DNA of 5,141 nucleotides, taken from assembly GCA_026396975.1 (NCBI GenBank), contig JAPLVT010000066.1:1-5141 (forward strand), in the 5' to 3' direction. Under the pieces are notes generated by a model. That model did not search any database and was not told where the DNA came from. It was given only the letters and a program-made list of their open reading frames with translations. The position numbers and the translations under genes are program-made. Numbering within the stretch: position 1 is the first letter of the stretch; each line of letters opens with the position of its first letter. The DNA is from Candidatus Iainarchaeum sp. Its GTDB lineage: Archaea; Iainarchaeota; Iainarchaeia; Iainarchaeales; GCA-2688035. Of the stretch, positions 1 to 4,354 are shown in pieces.

Positions 1-270
1 ACAATAACGCTCATTCTGGGCGAGGAATGGGTTGAGCGCGTAAAGAGGATGTTTGAGCAGTTTGTTGTCAAAACAAGCAGCGGGTTGGTGGAAATAGTCA
101 TGAAATCAAGCAGGGAGATTGAAAGCACCCCCGGAGTGCTGGACTATGTTTACGGGCAGCTCGCAGAGCACGGGGTGAATTTGCTTGAAACAGCCAGCAG
201 CTGGACAGACACAATCTTCGTAATAGAGGAAAAAGACCTCTCGCGGGCGATGGAAGCCATGAGATTCTGA
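1..270 (+). CDS. ACT-domain protein, C-terminal part (5' end outside window)
   Basis: The frame is open from the first base, so the true start lies upstream; the ATG at 49 is internal. The 89 visible residues end at TGA 268-270. The stretch GLVEIVMKSSREIESTPGVL, followed by a helix, a strand around VNLLETASS and then TDTIFVIEEKDLSRAMEAM, has the beta-alpha-beta-beta-alpha-beta order of an ACT domain. It resembles the C-terminal half of the archaeal group described as predicted regulators of amino-acid metabolism containing ACT (COG2150-like). In such proteins ACT domains usually bind a small ligand such as an amino acid; no catalytic domain is visible here. It lies 47 bases before the next gene, which has its own TATA box, so the two are probably separate units. 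An aspartokinase C-terminus is the main alternative, less likely because the frame closes right after one ACT unit. The family call is from pattern memory, not a search. Confidence 0.7.
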   Translation, partial: TITLILGEEWVERVKRMFEQFVVKTSSGLVEIVMKSSREIESTPGVLDYVYGQLAEHGVNLLETASSWTDTIFVIEEKDLSRAMEAMRF

Positions 271-280
271 AGCCCTGAGA

Positions 281-294
281 GAAACGTTTAAATA
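281..294 (+). promoter_or_regulatory. Archaeal BRE/TATA promoter for the basic protein gene
   Basis: A purine-rich GAAACG is followed by TTTAAATA at 287-294. The TATA centre is about 27 bases before the ATG at 318, the usual archaeal TATA-to-start-site distance, so the transcript is predicted to begin at or just before the ATG and be leaderless. No Shine-Dalgarno at proper spacing is needed or obvious. Confidence 0.6.
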
Positions 295-317
295 AAAAGG
301 AAAAGAAGGGGTTTATT

Positions 318-707
318 ATGCCGGGTTATCATCATGGAGCCGAGCGGGCGCCAAGAAAAACTGGTTGGGGAATGGGCACCCTGCGCCGCGACAAGTATGG
401 CGAACCGGCGTCCTGCGGCAGAACATTGTCTCCCGAAGCGGTACGCTGGCGCACGCTTGCCGCAGAAAAAAGGCGGCTGGCATTGCGGCAACTGCTGCTG
501 CGATTGTCAAAAAAGCGCTGGCCTGGACTAAGCCCGCAGGAAAAAGCCACGCGGACTGCAATGGCAAGGGCGCTTGCCAAGAAATATACAAATGCCAGTG
601 ATACTACAGTCCTTGCCCTGCTGAACAAGCTTGCACGCGAGGGCAAGGTGCGGCTGCCGCCGAAAACAAGCAGCGGCGGGCCGAACTTCAGGGGCAAAAA
701 GCGCTAG
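318..707 (+). CDS. Small, strongly basic protein of unknown function, possibly nucleic-acid binding
   Basis: This 129-residue frame starts with ATG placed where a leaderless transcript from the TATA box at 287-294 would begin, and ends with TAG. I do not recognise a family. About 31 Lys/Arg stand against 8 Asp/Glu, a net charge near +23. The N-terminal 35 residues are rich in Gly, His and Arg. Residues about 40-68 form a probable amphipathic Arg/Leu helix (RWRTLAAEKRRLALRQLL). Residues about 78-114 (TAMARALAKKYTNASDTTVL and on to KLAREGKVRL) could form a helix-turn-helix or winged-helix-like unit. The tail is disordered-looking, Gly/Pro/Ser rich and ends FRGKKR. There is no signal peptide, membrane segment or zinc-binding Cys pattern (one Cys only). 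Arg is coded mostly by CGN here, whereas the his genes use AGG/AGA often. Overlapping open frames on both strands lack promoter support and were taken as shadows. A chromatin, ribosome-associated or transcription-related protein is possible, but that is inference. Confidence 0.55.
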   Translation: MPGYHHGAERAPRKTGWGMGTLRRDKYGEPASCGRTLSPEAVRWRTLAAEKRRLALRQLLLRLSKKRWPGLSPQEKATRTAMARALAKKYTNASDTTVLALLNKLAREGKVRLPPKTSSGGPNFRGKKR

Positions 708-734
708 GCTGGTAGGAGAAGCCGTGTTTTGCGG

Positions 735-748
735 CAAACCTTTTTAAA
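735..748 (+). promoter_or_regulatory. BRE/TATA promoter upstream of the his leader element
   Basis: AAACC followed by TTTTTAAA (741-748) matches an archaeal BRE plus TATA box. It predicts a transcript start near 770-776, just before the ATGAAA element at 782. There is no large gene before tRNA-His (899), so this promoter would make a short leader RNA or, by readthrough, a leader-tRNA-his operon transcript. Confidence 0.5.
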
Positions 749-781
749 CAAAAGCCCACAAAAGATTATTCAGTGGCAGCA

Positions 782-824
782 ATGAAAAGTGATTTACTTC
801 ATAGCAGGCAAAGATTCTTTTTTT
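782..824 (+). promoter_or_regulatory. Leader-like element, copy 1, with micro-ORF and T-tract
   Basis: The first 22 bases, beginning ATGAAAAGTGATTTACTT, match the element at 4205 at 18 of 22 positions, and all four differences are transitions. The segment ends in seven T's (818-824), 36 bases after the ATG; copy 2 has its T-tract 40 bases after. Read on this strand it opens a 14-codon frame (MKSDLLHSRQRFFF, stop 824-826) with one His codon. ATGAA and TTCAT at its ends plus GT/AC can pair into a weak hairpin. Both copies lie between a TATA box and a histidine-related transcription unit, so a shared regulatory leader or small RNA is inferred. Whether the peptide is made is unknown. Confidence 0.4.
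818..824 (+). terminator. T-tract, possible terminator or attenuator
   Basis: Seven T's in a row follow the copy 1 element. T-tracts alone can terminate archaeal RNA polymerase. If active, it would end a leader RNA of roughly 50 bases before tRNA-His; if passed, the leader would run into tRNA-His and hisH. Confidence 0.35.
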
Positions 825-836
825 AATTTTGATAGC

Positions 837-888
837 TGCCGGCAAAACAATTCAATTGAATTCAATCTAAGTTACTTTAACGAATTCG
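837..888. repeat. Cluster of palindromes and a 10-bp-spaced direct repeat before tRNA-His
   Basis: Within 52 bases there are four inverted repeats: TGCCGGCA (837-844), AATTCAATTGAATT (849-862, a perfect 14-bp palindrome), GTTA-CTT-TAAC (871-881) and CGAATTCG (881-888). AATTCAAT also occurs twice exactly 10 bp apart (849-856 and 859-866), one DNA helix turn. This is the look of an operator region, but AT-rich sequence produces such repeats easily and no regulator is identified. Confidence 0.35.
871..880 (+). promoter_or_regulatory. Weak TATA-like box for tRNA-His
   Basis: GTTACTTTAA is centred about 23 bases before the G at -1 of tRNA-His, close to the archaeal TATA spacing. It is a poorer match than the boxes at 287 and 741 and overlaps an inverted repeat, so a bound protein could block it. 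Confidence 0.35.
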
Positions 889-898
889 AATCAAGCGT

Positions 899-972
899 GG
901 CTGCGGTCGTCCAGTGGTTTAGGATAGGGGACTGTGGATCCTCCGACCCGGGTTCAAATCCCGGCCGCGGCC
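899..972 (+). tRNA. tRNA-His (anticodon GTG)
   Basis: A full cloverleaf can be drawn by hand. The acceptor stem is 900-906 with 965-971 (six Watson-Crick pairs and one T-G). The D stem is GTCC/GGAT (909-912, 922-925), with G916 G917 in its loop. The anticodon stem is 927-931 with 939-943; its loop CTGTGGA gives anticodon GTG at 934-936. The T stem CCGGG/CCCGG (948-952, 960-964) has loop TTCAAAT. The variable loop is four bases. G899 lies opposite C972, giving the G-1:C73 pair that marks tRNA-His; archaea usually encode G-1 in the gene, as here. There is no intron and no encoded CCA. It delivers histidine at CAC/CAU codons. It sits 25 bases before hisH and in the same locus as hisS, an arrangement that suggests shared transcription. 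Confidence 0.95.
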
Positions 973-979
973 TTTTTTT
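973..979 (+). terminator. T7 tract directly after tRNA-His
   Basis: Seven T's start at the base after C73. This is a plausible tRNA terminator, yet the hisH start follows 18 bases later with no room for a promoter between. The tract must therefore be leaky, or his transcription must begin inside the tRNA gene. Confidence 0.5.
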
Positions 980-983
980 CTTT

Positions 984-997
984 GGCGGACGGTTGCC
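984..997 (+). promoter_or_regulatory. Small hairpin abutting the hisH start codon
   Basis: GGCGG (984-988) can pair with TTGCC (993-997), three G-C and two G-U pairs, with loop ACGG. It ends at the base before the TTG start. No good Shine-Dalgarno is seen here, so initiation may be weak or structure-dependent. The stem is short and may be chance. Confidence 0.25.
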
Positions 998-1603
998 TTG
1001 ATTGCAGTAATTGATTTCGGTGCGGGAAATTTGCGGAGTGTTGAGAATGCTCTGCTCAAGCTTGGTGAAAAGCCTTTGGTTACTGGCAGCCCTGAAAAGG
1101 TACTTGAAGCGGAAAAAGTTGTTTTTCCCGGCGTTGGCAACTTTGGGCAGGCAGCGGAAACCTTGAGGAAAAGTGGGCTGGATAAGGCAGTGAAAAGTTT
1201 CATTGCGGAAGGCAAGCCTTTCCTCGGCATCTGCCTCGGAATGCAACTGCTGTTTGAGAAAAGCGAAGAAAGCAAGGAAAGCAAGGGGCTGGGGGTGCTG
1301 CAGGGAGCAGTGCAAAAATTCCCCGCAACTGTTAAAGTGCCGCAGATCGGATGGAACCAACTAGAATTGAGGGATGGTAAAAGGCTGTTCAAAGGAGTGG
1401 CTGACAAGAGCTTTGCTTACTTTGTGCACTCTTATTACGCTGCGCCGGGCGATGAAAGCGTTGTTGCAGCGGAAACCGAATACGGTCTGCGCTACTGTTC
1501 TGCGCTGCAGCGGGGCAATGTTTTTGCGTGCCAGTTCCACCCTGAGAAAAGCGGGGAAATTGGGTTGAAAATTCTAAAAAATTTTGTTGAGATGCGTGAT
1601 TGA
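998..1603 (+). CDS. hisH: Imidazole glycerol phosphate synthase, glutaminase subunit
   Basis: HisH is a class I glutamine amidotransferase. It releases ammonia from glutamine and passes it to HisF, and together they turn PRFAR into imidazole glycerol phosphate and AICAR. The 201-residue protein is the usual length. It begins MIAVIDFGAGN, the standard HisH N-terminus, which fixes the TTG at 998 as the start. PGVGNFG (44-50) gives the oxyanion-strand region, LGICLGMQ holds the nucleophile Cys79, and QFHPEKSG holds His181 and Glu183, completing the triad. QIGWN (116-120) and VHSYY (143-147) are further family motifs. The frame ends at TGA 1601-1603, and hisF begins one base later, so the two subunits are made in step. 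A TTG start with little Shine-Dalgarno sequence is unusual for the first gene of an operon. A 9-bp tandem duplication adds an ESK repeat at residues 91-96. Confidence 0.96.
   Translation: MIAVIDFGAGNLRSVENALLKLGEKPLVTGSPEKVLEAEKVVFPGVGNFGQAAETLRKSGLDKAVKSFIAEGKPFLGICLGMQLLFEKSEESKESKGLGVLQGAVQKFPATVKVPQIGWNQLELRDGKRLFKGVADKSFAYFVHSYYAAPGDESVVAAETEYGLRYCSALQRGNVFACQFHPEKSGEIGLKILKNFVEMRD
1268..1285 (+). repeat. 9-bp tandem duplication inside hisH
   Basis: GAAAGCAAG occurs twice back to back, encoding Glu-Ser-Lys twice in a charged surface loop after the Cys79 motif. It keeps the frame and is probably neutral slippage. Confidence 0.6.
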
Positions 1604-1604
1604 A

Positions 1605-2372
1605 ATGCTTGCAAAAAGGATAATTCCGTGCTTGGACTGCGACCTCAGCGTGCCGAACGGAAGAGTGGTAAAAGGCACAAAATTCAAGCAGATAAGGTAC
1701 GCCGGCGTTCCCTGGGAGCTGGCAAAGCAGTACTACGAGCAGGGGGCGGATGAAATCTGCTTTCTGGACATAACAGCCAGCGCAGACAAGAGGGAAACAA
1801 TGGCGAGAGTTGTGGAGGAAACATGCAGGGAAGTGTTTGTGCCAGTGACTGTTGGCGGCGGCATCAAAAGCGTTGAGGACGCGAACAAGGTTTTCAAGGT
1901 CGGCGCTGACAAGGTTTCAATTAACACTGCCGCAATCAAACAGCCAAAGCTTGTAAGCGAACTGAGCAGGCGGTTCGGCAGCCAGGCTGTTGTTGTGGCG
2001 ATTGACGCCAGAAGAAAGGGCAGCTTTTGGGAGTGCAGCATTTACGGTGGCAGGAAATTCACCGGCATTGATGCCTTGCAATGGGCAAAGAAAGCTGAAT
2101 CGCTTGGTGCTGGCGAGATTTTGCTTACCTCAATGGACAAGGACGGCACGAAAGAGGGGTTTGATTTGGAATTGACGAGGGCTGTAAGCGAAGCCGTCAA
2201 TATTCCCGTTATTGCCAGCGGCGGCGCGGGCAGCCTCGAAAGCATTGCTGCCGCACTTTCCGCCGGAAAGGCTGATGCCGCGCTTGCGGCAAGCATTTTT
2301 CATTTTGGCGAATACACTCCAAACGAAGTAAAAGAGTTCTTGGCAAAAAAACAAATAAAAGTGAGGTTGTAG
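1605..2372 (+). CDS. hisF: Imidazole glycerol phosphate synthase, cyclase subunit
   Basis: HisF is the (beta/alpha)8-barrel partner of HisH. It uses the ammonia from HisH to cleave and cyclise PRFAR to imidazole glycerol phosphate plus AICAR. The 255-residue protein has the normal length. MLAKRIIPCLD starts exactly where the family starts, so ATG 1605 is chosen over an in-frame TTG at 1584; GTGAT at 1596-1600 is a fair ribosome site. Catalytic Asp11 (IPCLD) and Asp134 (VVAIDA) are present. FLDITAS (53-59), VGGGIKS (83-89), DKVSINTAA (102-110), LLTSMDKDGTKEG and ASGGAGS give the barrel strands and the phosphate-binding loops. The N-terminal CLDCDLSVPNGRVVKG carries a short insertion compared with the Thermotoga enzyme, typical of many archaeal HisF proteins. 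The barrel appears fully intact, in contrast to the related hisA downstream. The stop is one base from hisA. Confidence 0.97.
   Translation: MLAKRIIPCLDCDLSVPNGRVVKGTKFKQIRYAGVPWELAKQYYEQGADEICFLDITASADKRETMARVVEETCREVFVPVTVGGGIKSVEDANKVFKVGADKVSINTAAIKQPKLVSELSRRFGSQAVVVAIDARRKGSFWECSIYGGRKFTGIDALQWAKKAESLGAGEILLTSMDKDGTKEGFDLELTRAVSEAVNIPVIASGGAGSLESIAAALSAGKADAALAASIFHFGEYTPNEVKEFLAKKQIKVRL
2363..2367 (+). promoter_or_regulatory. Shine-Dalgarno of hisA inside the hisF end
   Basis: GAGGT lies six bases before ATG 2374 and overlaps the last hisF codons. It confirms the hisA start and shows that leadered, Shine-Dalgarno-dependent initiation operates inside this operon. Confidence 0.6.
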
Positions 2373-2373
2373 G

Positions 2374-2904
2374 ATGATTATTCCAAGCATTGACCTGATG
2401 GACGGCAAAGTAGTGCAATTGGTGCAGGGCAGGGAGAAAGCGCTGGAGATTAAAGAGCCGCCCGCTAAATTTGCAGAGCGGTTCACAGCGTGCAAGGAAG
2501 TGCAGGTGATTGATTTGGACGCGGCAAAGGGCAGCGGCAGCAATGCCCCGCTGGTTAAGGAGATTTGCAAGAAGGTGAATGCAAGGGTCGGCGGCGGAAT
2601 TCGCTCTGTTGACAAGGCGGTCGAATTCATAGAGGCGGGGGCAAAAAAAGTGATTATTGGGACAATGGCAAACAAAGAATTTTTAAGTGAGTTGATGGAA
2701 AAGGTTGGAAAAGAAAGAATCGTTGTTGCGCTGATTGAATTTTTAAAAGAGGTGCGGAAAGCCACGAAGAACAGGGTTGCCGCCGCGGGCGGGATTAGCT
2801 CGTTGCGGGAAATCAGAAGTCTTGAGAAGGAGGGCATTGACGCTGTGGTTGGAATGGCTTTGTACACCGGCAAAATAAAAATAGAAGGTGTTGAACTTGG
2901 TTGA
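2374..2904 (+). CDS. hisA: ProFAR isomerase HisA with internal deletion (176 aa)
   Basis: HisA opens and isomerises the ribose of ProFAR to give PRFAR, the substrate of HisH/HisF. The start MIIPSIDLMDGKVVQL, VIDLDAAKG (45-53), VGGGIRS (72-78) and KVIIGT (92-97) are clear HisA barrel elements and include the first catalytic aspartate, Asp7. The C-terminal phosphate-binding parts are also present: AAAGGISS (136-143) and VVGMALYTGK (158-167). HisA is normally about 230-245 residues; this one has 176. The loss is between Leu120 (end of ERIVVAL, 2733) and Ile121 (2734): strand 5 lacks its Asp (Asp127 in Thermotoga), and the helix, the GW segment and strand 6 with its Thr and DGT-type loop are absent, about 50 residues. 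Strand 8 also looks one residue short. The frame is kept. The product would lack two barrel units and half the acid/base pair, so activity is doubtful. The 3' end overlaps hisI. Confidence 0.85.
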   Translation: MIIPSIDLMDGKVVQLVQGREKALEIKEPPAKFAERFTACKEVQVIDLDAAKGSGSNAPLVKEICKKVNARVGGGIRSVDKAVEFIEAGAKKVIIGTMANKEFLSELMEKVGKERIVVALIEFLKEVRKATKNRVAAAGGISSLREIRSLEKEGIDAVVGMALYTGKIKIEGVELG

Positions 2905-3283
2905 TGTTGCTGCGCTTGGGCTGGACTTTGGGAAGGGTGATGGGCTGATTATAGCGATAGTGCAGGATAGCGAGAGCAAAGAGGTTCTGATGTGCGCTTT
3001 TATGAACAGGGGGGCGCTGCAAAAGACACTCGACACTGGAAAAGCGTGTTTTTGGAGCAGGTCGCGGAAAAAGTTGTGGATGAAGGGCGAGACCTCCGGC
3101 AACATCCAGGCTGTCAAGGAGATTCTTGTGGACTGCGATAAGGATGCTGTGGTTGTAAAGGTAAAGCAGGTCAAGGGAGCATGCCATGAAGGCTACAAAA
3201 GCTGCTTTTTTAGGCGACTTGAAGGCAGCAATTTTAAGGTTGTCGGAAAGAAAGTATTTGACCCAAAAGAGGTGTACAAGTGA
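2897..3283 (+). CDS. hisI: Phosphoribosyl-AMP cyclohydrolase
   Basis: HisI hydrolyses the adenine ring of PR-AMP to give ProFAR, the third step of the pathway, using zinc and magnesium. The family core is complete: VLMCAFMNR, the strand CFWSRSRKKLW, KGETSGN, then DCDKDA with three Asp ligands, and ACHEGYKSC. These supply the three zinc-binding Cys of the DCD, ACH and SCF motifs. Start choice: TTG 2897 is preceded six bases upstream by GGTG (2887-2890), the same spacing as hisA and hisG, giving 128 residues. GTG 2888 (131 residues) is the alternative. Either start lies inside the hisA 3' end, so the two genes are translationally coupled. This is a stand-alone HisI: no HisE pyrophosphohydrolase domain is fused behind it, so the PR-ATP to PR-AMP step must be encoded elsewhere. 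Its stop overlaps the hisG start. Confidence 0.94.
   Translation: MVDVAALGLDFGKGDGLIIAIVQDSESKEVLMCAFMNRGALQKTLDTGKACFWSRSRKKLWMKGETSGNIQAVKEILVDCDKDAVVVKVKQVKGACHEGYKSCFFRRLEGSNFKVVGKKVFDPKEVYK
3269..3274 (+). promoter_or_regulatory. Shine-Dalgarno of hisG
   Basis: GAGGTG sits five bases before GTG 3280, inside the hisI end. It is one of the strongest ribosome sites in the window and fixes the GTG start, which overlaps the hisI stop as GTGA. Confidence 0.65.
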
Positions 3284-4164
3284 TTGCCACGGATAACAAG
3301 CTGAAGCTCGGCCTGCCAAAAGGCTCGCTGCAGGATGCCACGATAAAGCTATTCAAAAAGGCAGGTTACAACATAATCGTGAATGAGCGTTCTTATTACC
3401 CCCAGATTGACGATGCTGAAGTTGAATGCATTTTGATGCGGGCGCAGGAAATACCGCGATATGTTGAGCAGGGCGCCCTCGACGTGGGAATAACCGGCAA
3501 AGACTGGATACTGGAAACAAAAGCGGCCGTGGAAGAGATAGCCGAACTATTGTACGCAAAGCAGGGCTTAGGCAAGGTCGAATGGGTCCTGGCTGTGCCT
3601 GAAAACTCTGGCATTAAAAATGTCAAGGACCTTCAGGGAAAAAGAATCGCAACGGAACTGGTGGAATTCACCAAGGAGTATTTGAGAAAAAACGGAGTGA
3701 ACGCGGATGTAGAGTTTAGCTGGGGTGCTACCGAGGTAAAATGCCCCGAACTGGCAGATGCGATTGTTGAAGTGACAGAAACAGGAACATCGCTTAGAGC
3801 AAACAATTTGAGGACCGTGGAAACCCTGCTCGAGTCGACCACGAGGCTGATTGCAAACAAGAAAGCATACCAGGACAAGTGGAAAAGGGAAAAGATTGAA
3901 AACATGGCCCTGGTGCTGAAGGGGGCGCTTGAGGCAGAGGCTAGGGTTTGCCTGATGATGAACATTGAAAAAAAGAACCTTAAAGCTGTCCTTGCGATTT
4001 TGCCAGCGCTGAAAAACCCGACGATTTCGCCTCTCAGCGATGAAAACTGGGTTGCCATCATAACAATCGCCGAAGAAAAAATAGTGAGGAACCTGATCCC
4101 AAGACTCAAAAAGGCAGGGGCAAGGGACATCGTGGAACTGCCATTGAACAAGGTAATACCATAA
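3280..4164 (+). CDS. hisG: ATP phosphoribosyltransferase, long form
   Basis: HisG joins ATP and PRPP to give PR-ATP, the first and usually feedback-controlled step of histidine synthesis. At 294 residues it is the long form, which carries its own regulatory domain and does not need HisZ. Residues about 8-210 form the two-lobed catalytic part: LKLGLPKGSL (8-17), ALDVGITGKDW and the PRPP-binding VTETGTSLRA (165-174). Residues about 215-294 form the C-terminal ACT-like domain that binds histidine in this family (from VCLMMNIEKKNL to the end), with PTISPLSDENW as the recognisable linker motif. The GTG start has a strong ribosome site and overlaps the hisI stop by four bases. It is the last gene of the operon; a promoter follows it within 20 bases. 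Histidine feedback is known for the family and is inferred here. Confidence 0.96.
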   Translation: MIATDNKLKLGLPKGSLQDATIKLFKKAGYNIIVNERSYYPQIDDAEVECILMRAQEIPRYVEQGALDVGITGKDWILETKAAVEEIAELLYAKQGLGKVEWVLAVPENSGIKNVKDLQGKRIATELVEFTKEYLRKNGVNADVEFSWGATEVKCPELADAIVEVTETGTSLRANNLRTVETLLESTTRLIANKKAYQDKWKREKIENMALVLKGALEAEARVCLMMNIEKKNLKAVLAILPALKNPTISPLSDENWVAIITIAEEKIVRNLIPRLKKAGARDIVELPLNKVIP

Positions 4165-4170
4165 AAAGCA

Positions 4171-4183
4171 AAATCTTTTAATA
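4171..4183 (+). promoter_or_regulatory. TATA promoter before element copy 2
   Basis: AAATCTTTTAATA, just after the hisG stop, has a TATA-like core (4175-4183) centred about 26 bases before the ATG at 4205. A transcript would therefore begin at the element itself. No long gene follows for 150 bases, as at copy 1. Confidence 0.45.
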
Positions 4184-4204
4184 AAAACCAGCAGGAATTA
4201 TATT

Positions 4205-4249
4205 ATGAAAGGCGATTCACTTCACAAGCAATGAATTCCTTCTCTTTTT
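4205..4249 (+). promoter_or_regulatory. Leader-like element, copy 2, with micro-ORF and T-tract
   Basis: This begins ATGAAAGGCGATTCACTT and matches copy 1 at 782 at 18 of 22 bases. It opens a 9-codon frame (MKGDSLHKQ, stop 4232-4234) with one His codon and ends in a pyrimidine run and five T's (4245-4249). The layout of TATA, element, T-tract and then a histidine-related gene is the same as at copy 1; here the gene is hisS. The opposite strand across 4217-4342 reads as a short coding-like frame, so a gene tail is a rival explanation. Confidence 0.4.
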
Positions 4250-4283
4250 GCCCAGCGCCGCCTTTGCCAGCTCTTCCTCTAAA

Positions 4284-4299
4284 TCAAAAAAATTAAATA
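4284..4299 (+). promoter_or_regulatory. TATA-like box for hisS
   Basis: The run of A's followed by AATTAAATA (4291-4299) is centred about 26 bases before 4321. It predicts a transcript start near the GGTGA at 4320, giving hisS its own promoter after the T-tract of copy 2. Confidence 0.4.
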
Positions 4300-4319
4300 C
4301 GCTTTCAGCCCTATTGGTT

Positions 4320-4336
4320 GGTGACCAAGAATGTAA
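4320..4336 (+). promoter_or_regulatory. hisS Shine-Dalgarno followed by ATG-TAA
   Basis: GGTGA (4320-4324) complements the usual archaeal 16S rRNA 3' end and lies six bases before ATG 4331, the spacing seen for hisA. The next codon is TAA (4334-4336), in frame with hisS. The following codons, TTT CAA ACA GTA AGG GGA, encode the conserved hisS N-terminus FQTVRG before ATG 4355. The site is thus a start-stop pair or a disabled start. Confidence 0.55.
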
Positions 4337-4354
4337 TTTCAAACAGTAAGGGGA

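Larger units (their letters stand above)
4217..4342 (-). pseudogene. Short coding-like frame or gene remnant opposite the hisS leader
   Basis: On the minus strand a 41-codon frame (TTG start at 4342, extendable to a TTG at 4384) ends at TGA 4219-4217. Its second half reads FFDLEEELAKAALGKKRR and ends NSLLVK. This is coding-like in composition, with codon choice similar to the his genes, although it crosses the supposed hisS leader. The minus strand opposite copy 1 also ends in a similar tail, KKESLPAMK then TAA at 796-794. No family is recognised. It may be a small gene, a remnant, or chance. Confidence 0.2.

Noticed and set aside
71..676. AAAACAAGCAGCGG occurring in both the ACT-domain gene and the basic protein gene
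   Set aside because: Only 14 bases in coding sequence (Lys-Thr-Ser-Ser-Gly) with unrelated surroundings; probably chance.
332..697. 121-codon minus-strand frame opposite the basic protein gene, plus other overlapping frames there
   Set aside because: No promoter or ribosome site, and the composition is a reverse image of the plus-strand gene, whose ATG sits at the right distance from a good TATA box.
782..850. Box C/D guide RNA at the leader element
   Set aside because: ATGAAA and TGA-like bits are present, but no RTGATGA C box paired with a CTGA D box at proper spacing in either copy.
789..1001. 70-codon plus-strand frame covering the leader and tRNA-His
   Set aside because: It runs through a complete tRNA gene and starts inside the repeated element; it has no protein-like pattern.
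872..1407. Two 162-codon minus-strand frames opposite tRNA-His and hisH
   Set aside because: Shadows of hisH and the tRNA; no independent start signal.
2130..2873. 247-codon minus-strand frame opposite hisF/hisA
   Set aside because: Long only because the plus-strand coding sequence lacks certain codons; hisF and hisA are clearly the real genes.
2734..2904. Frameshift as the cause of the short hisA
   Set aside because: The frame is the same on both sides of the junction, and the missing barrel part is not found in the other two frames nearby; a deletion fits better.
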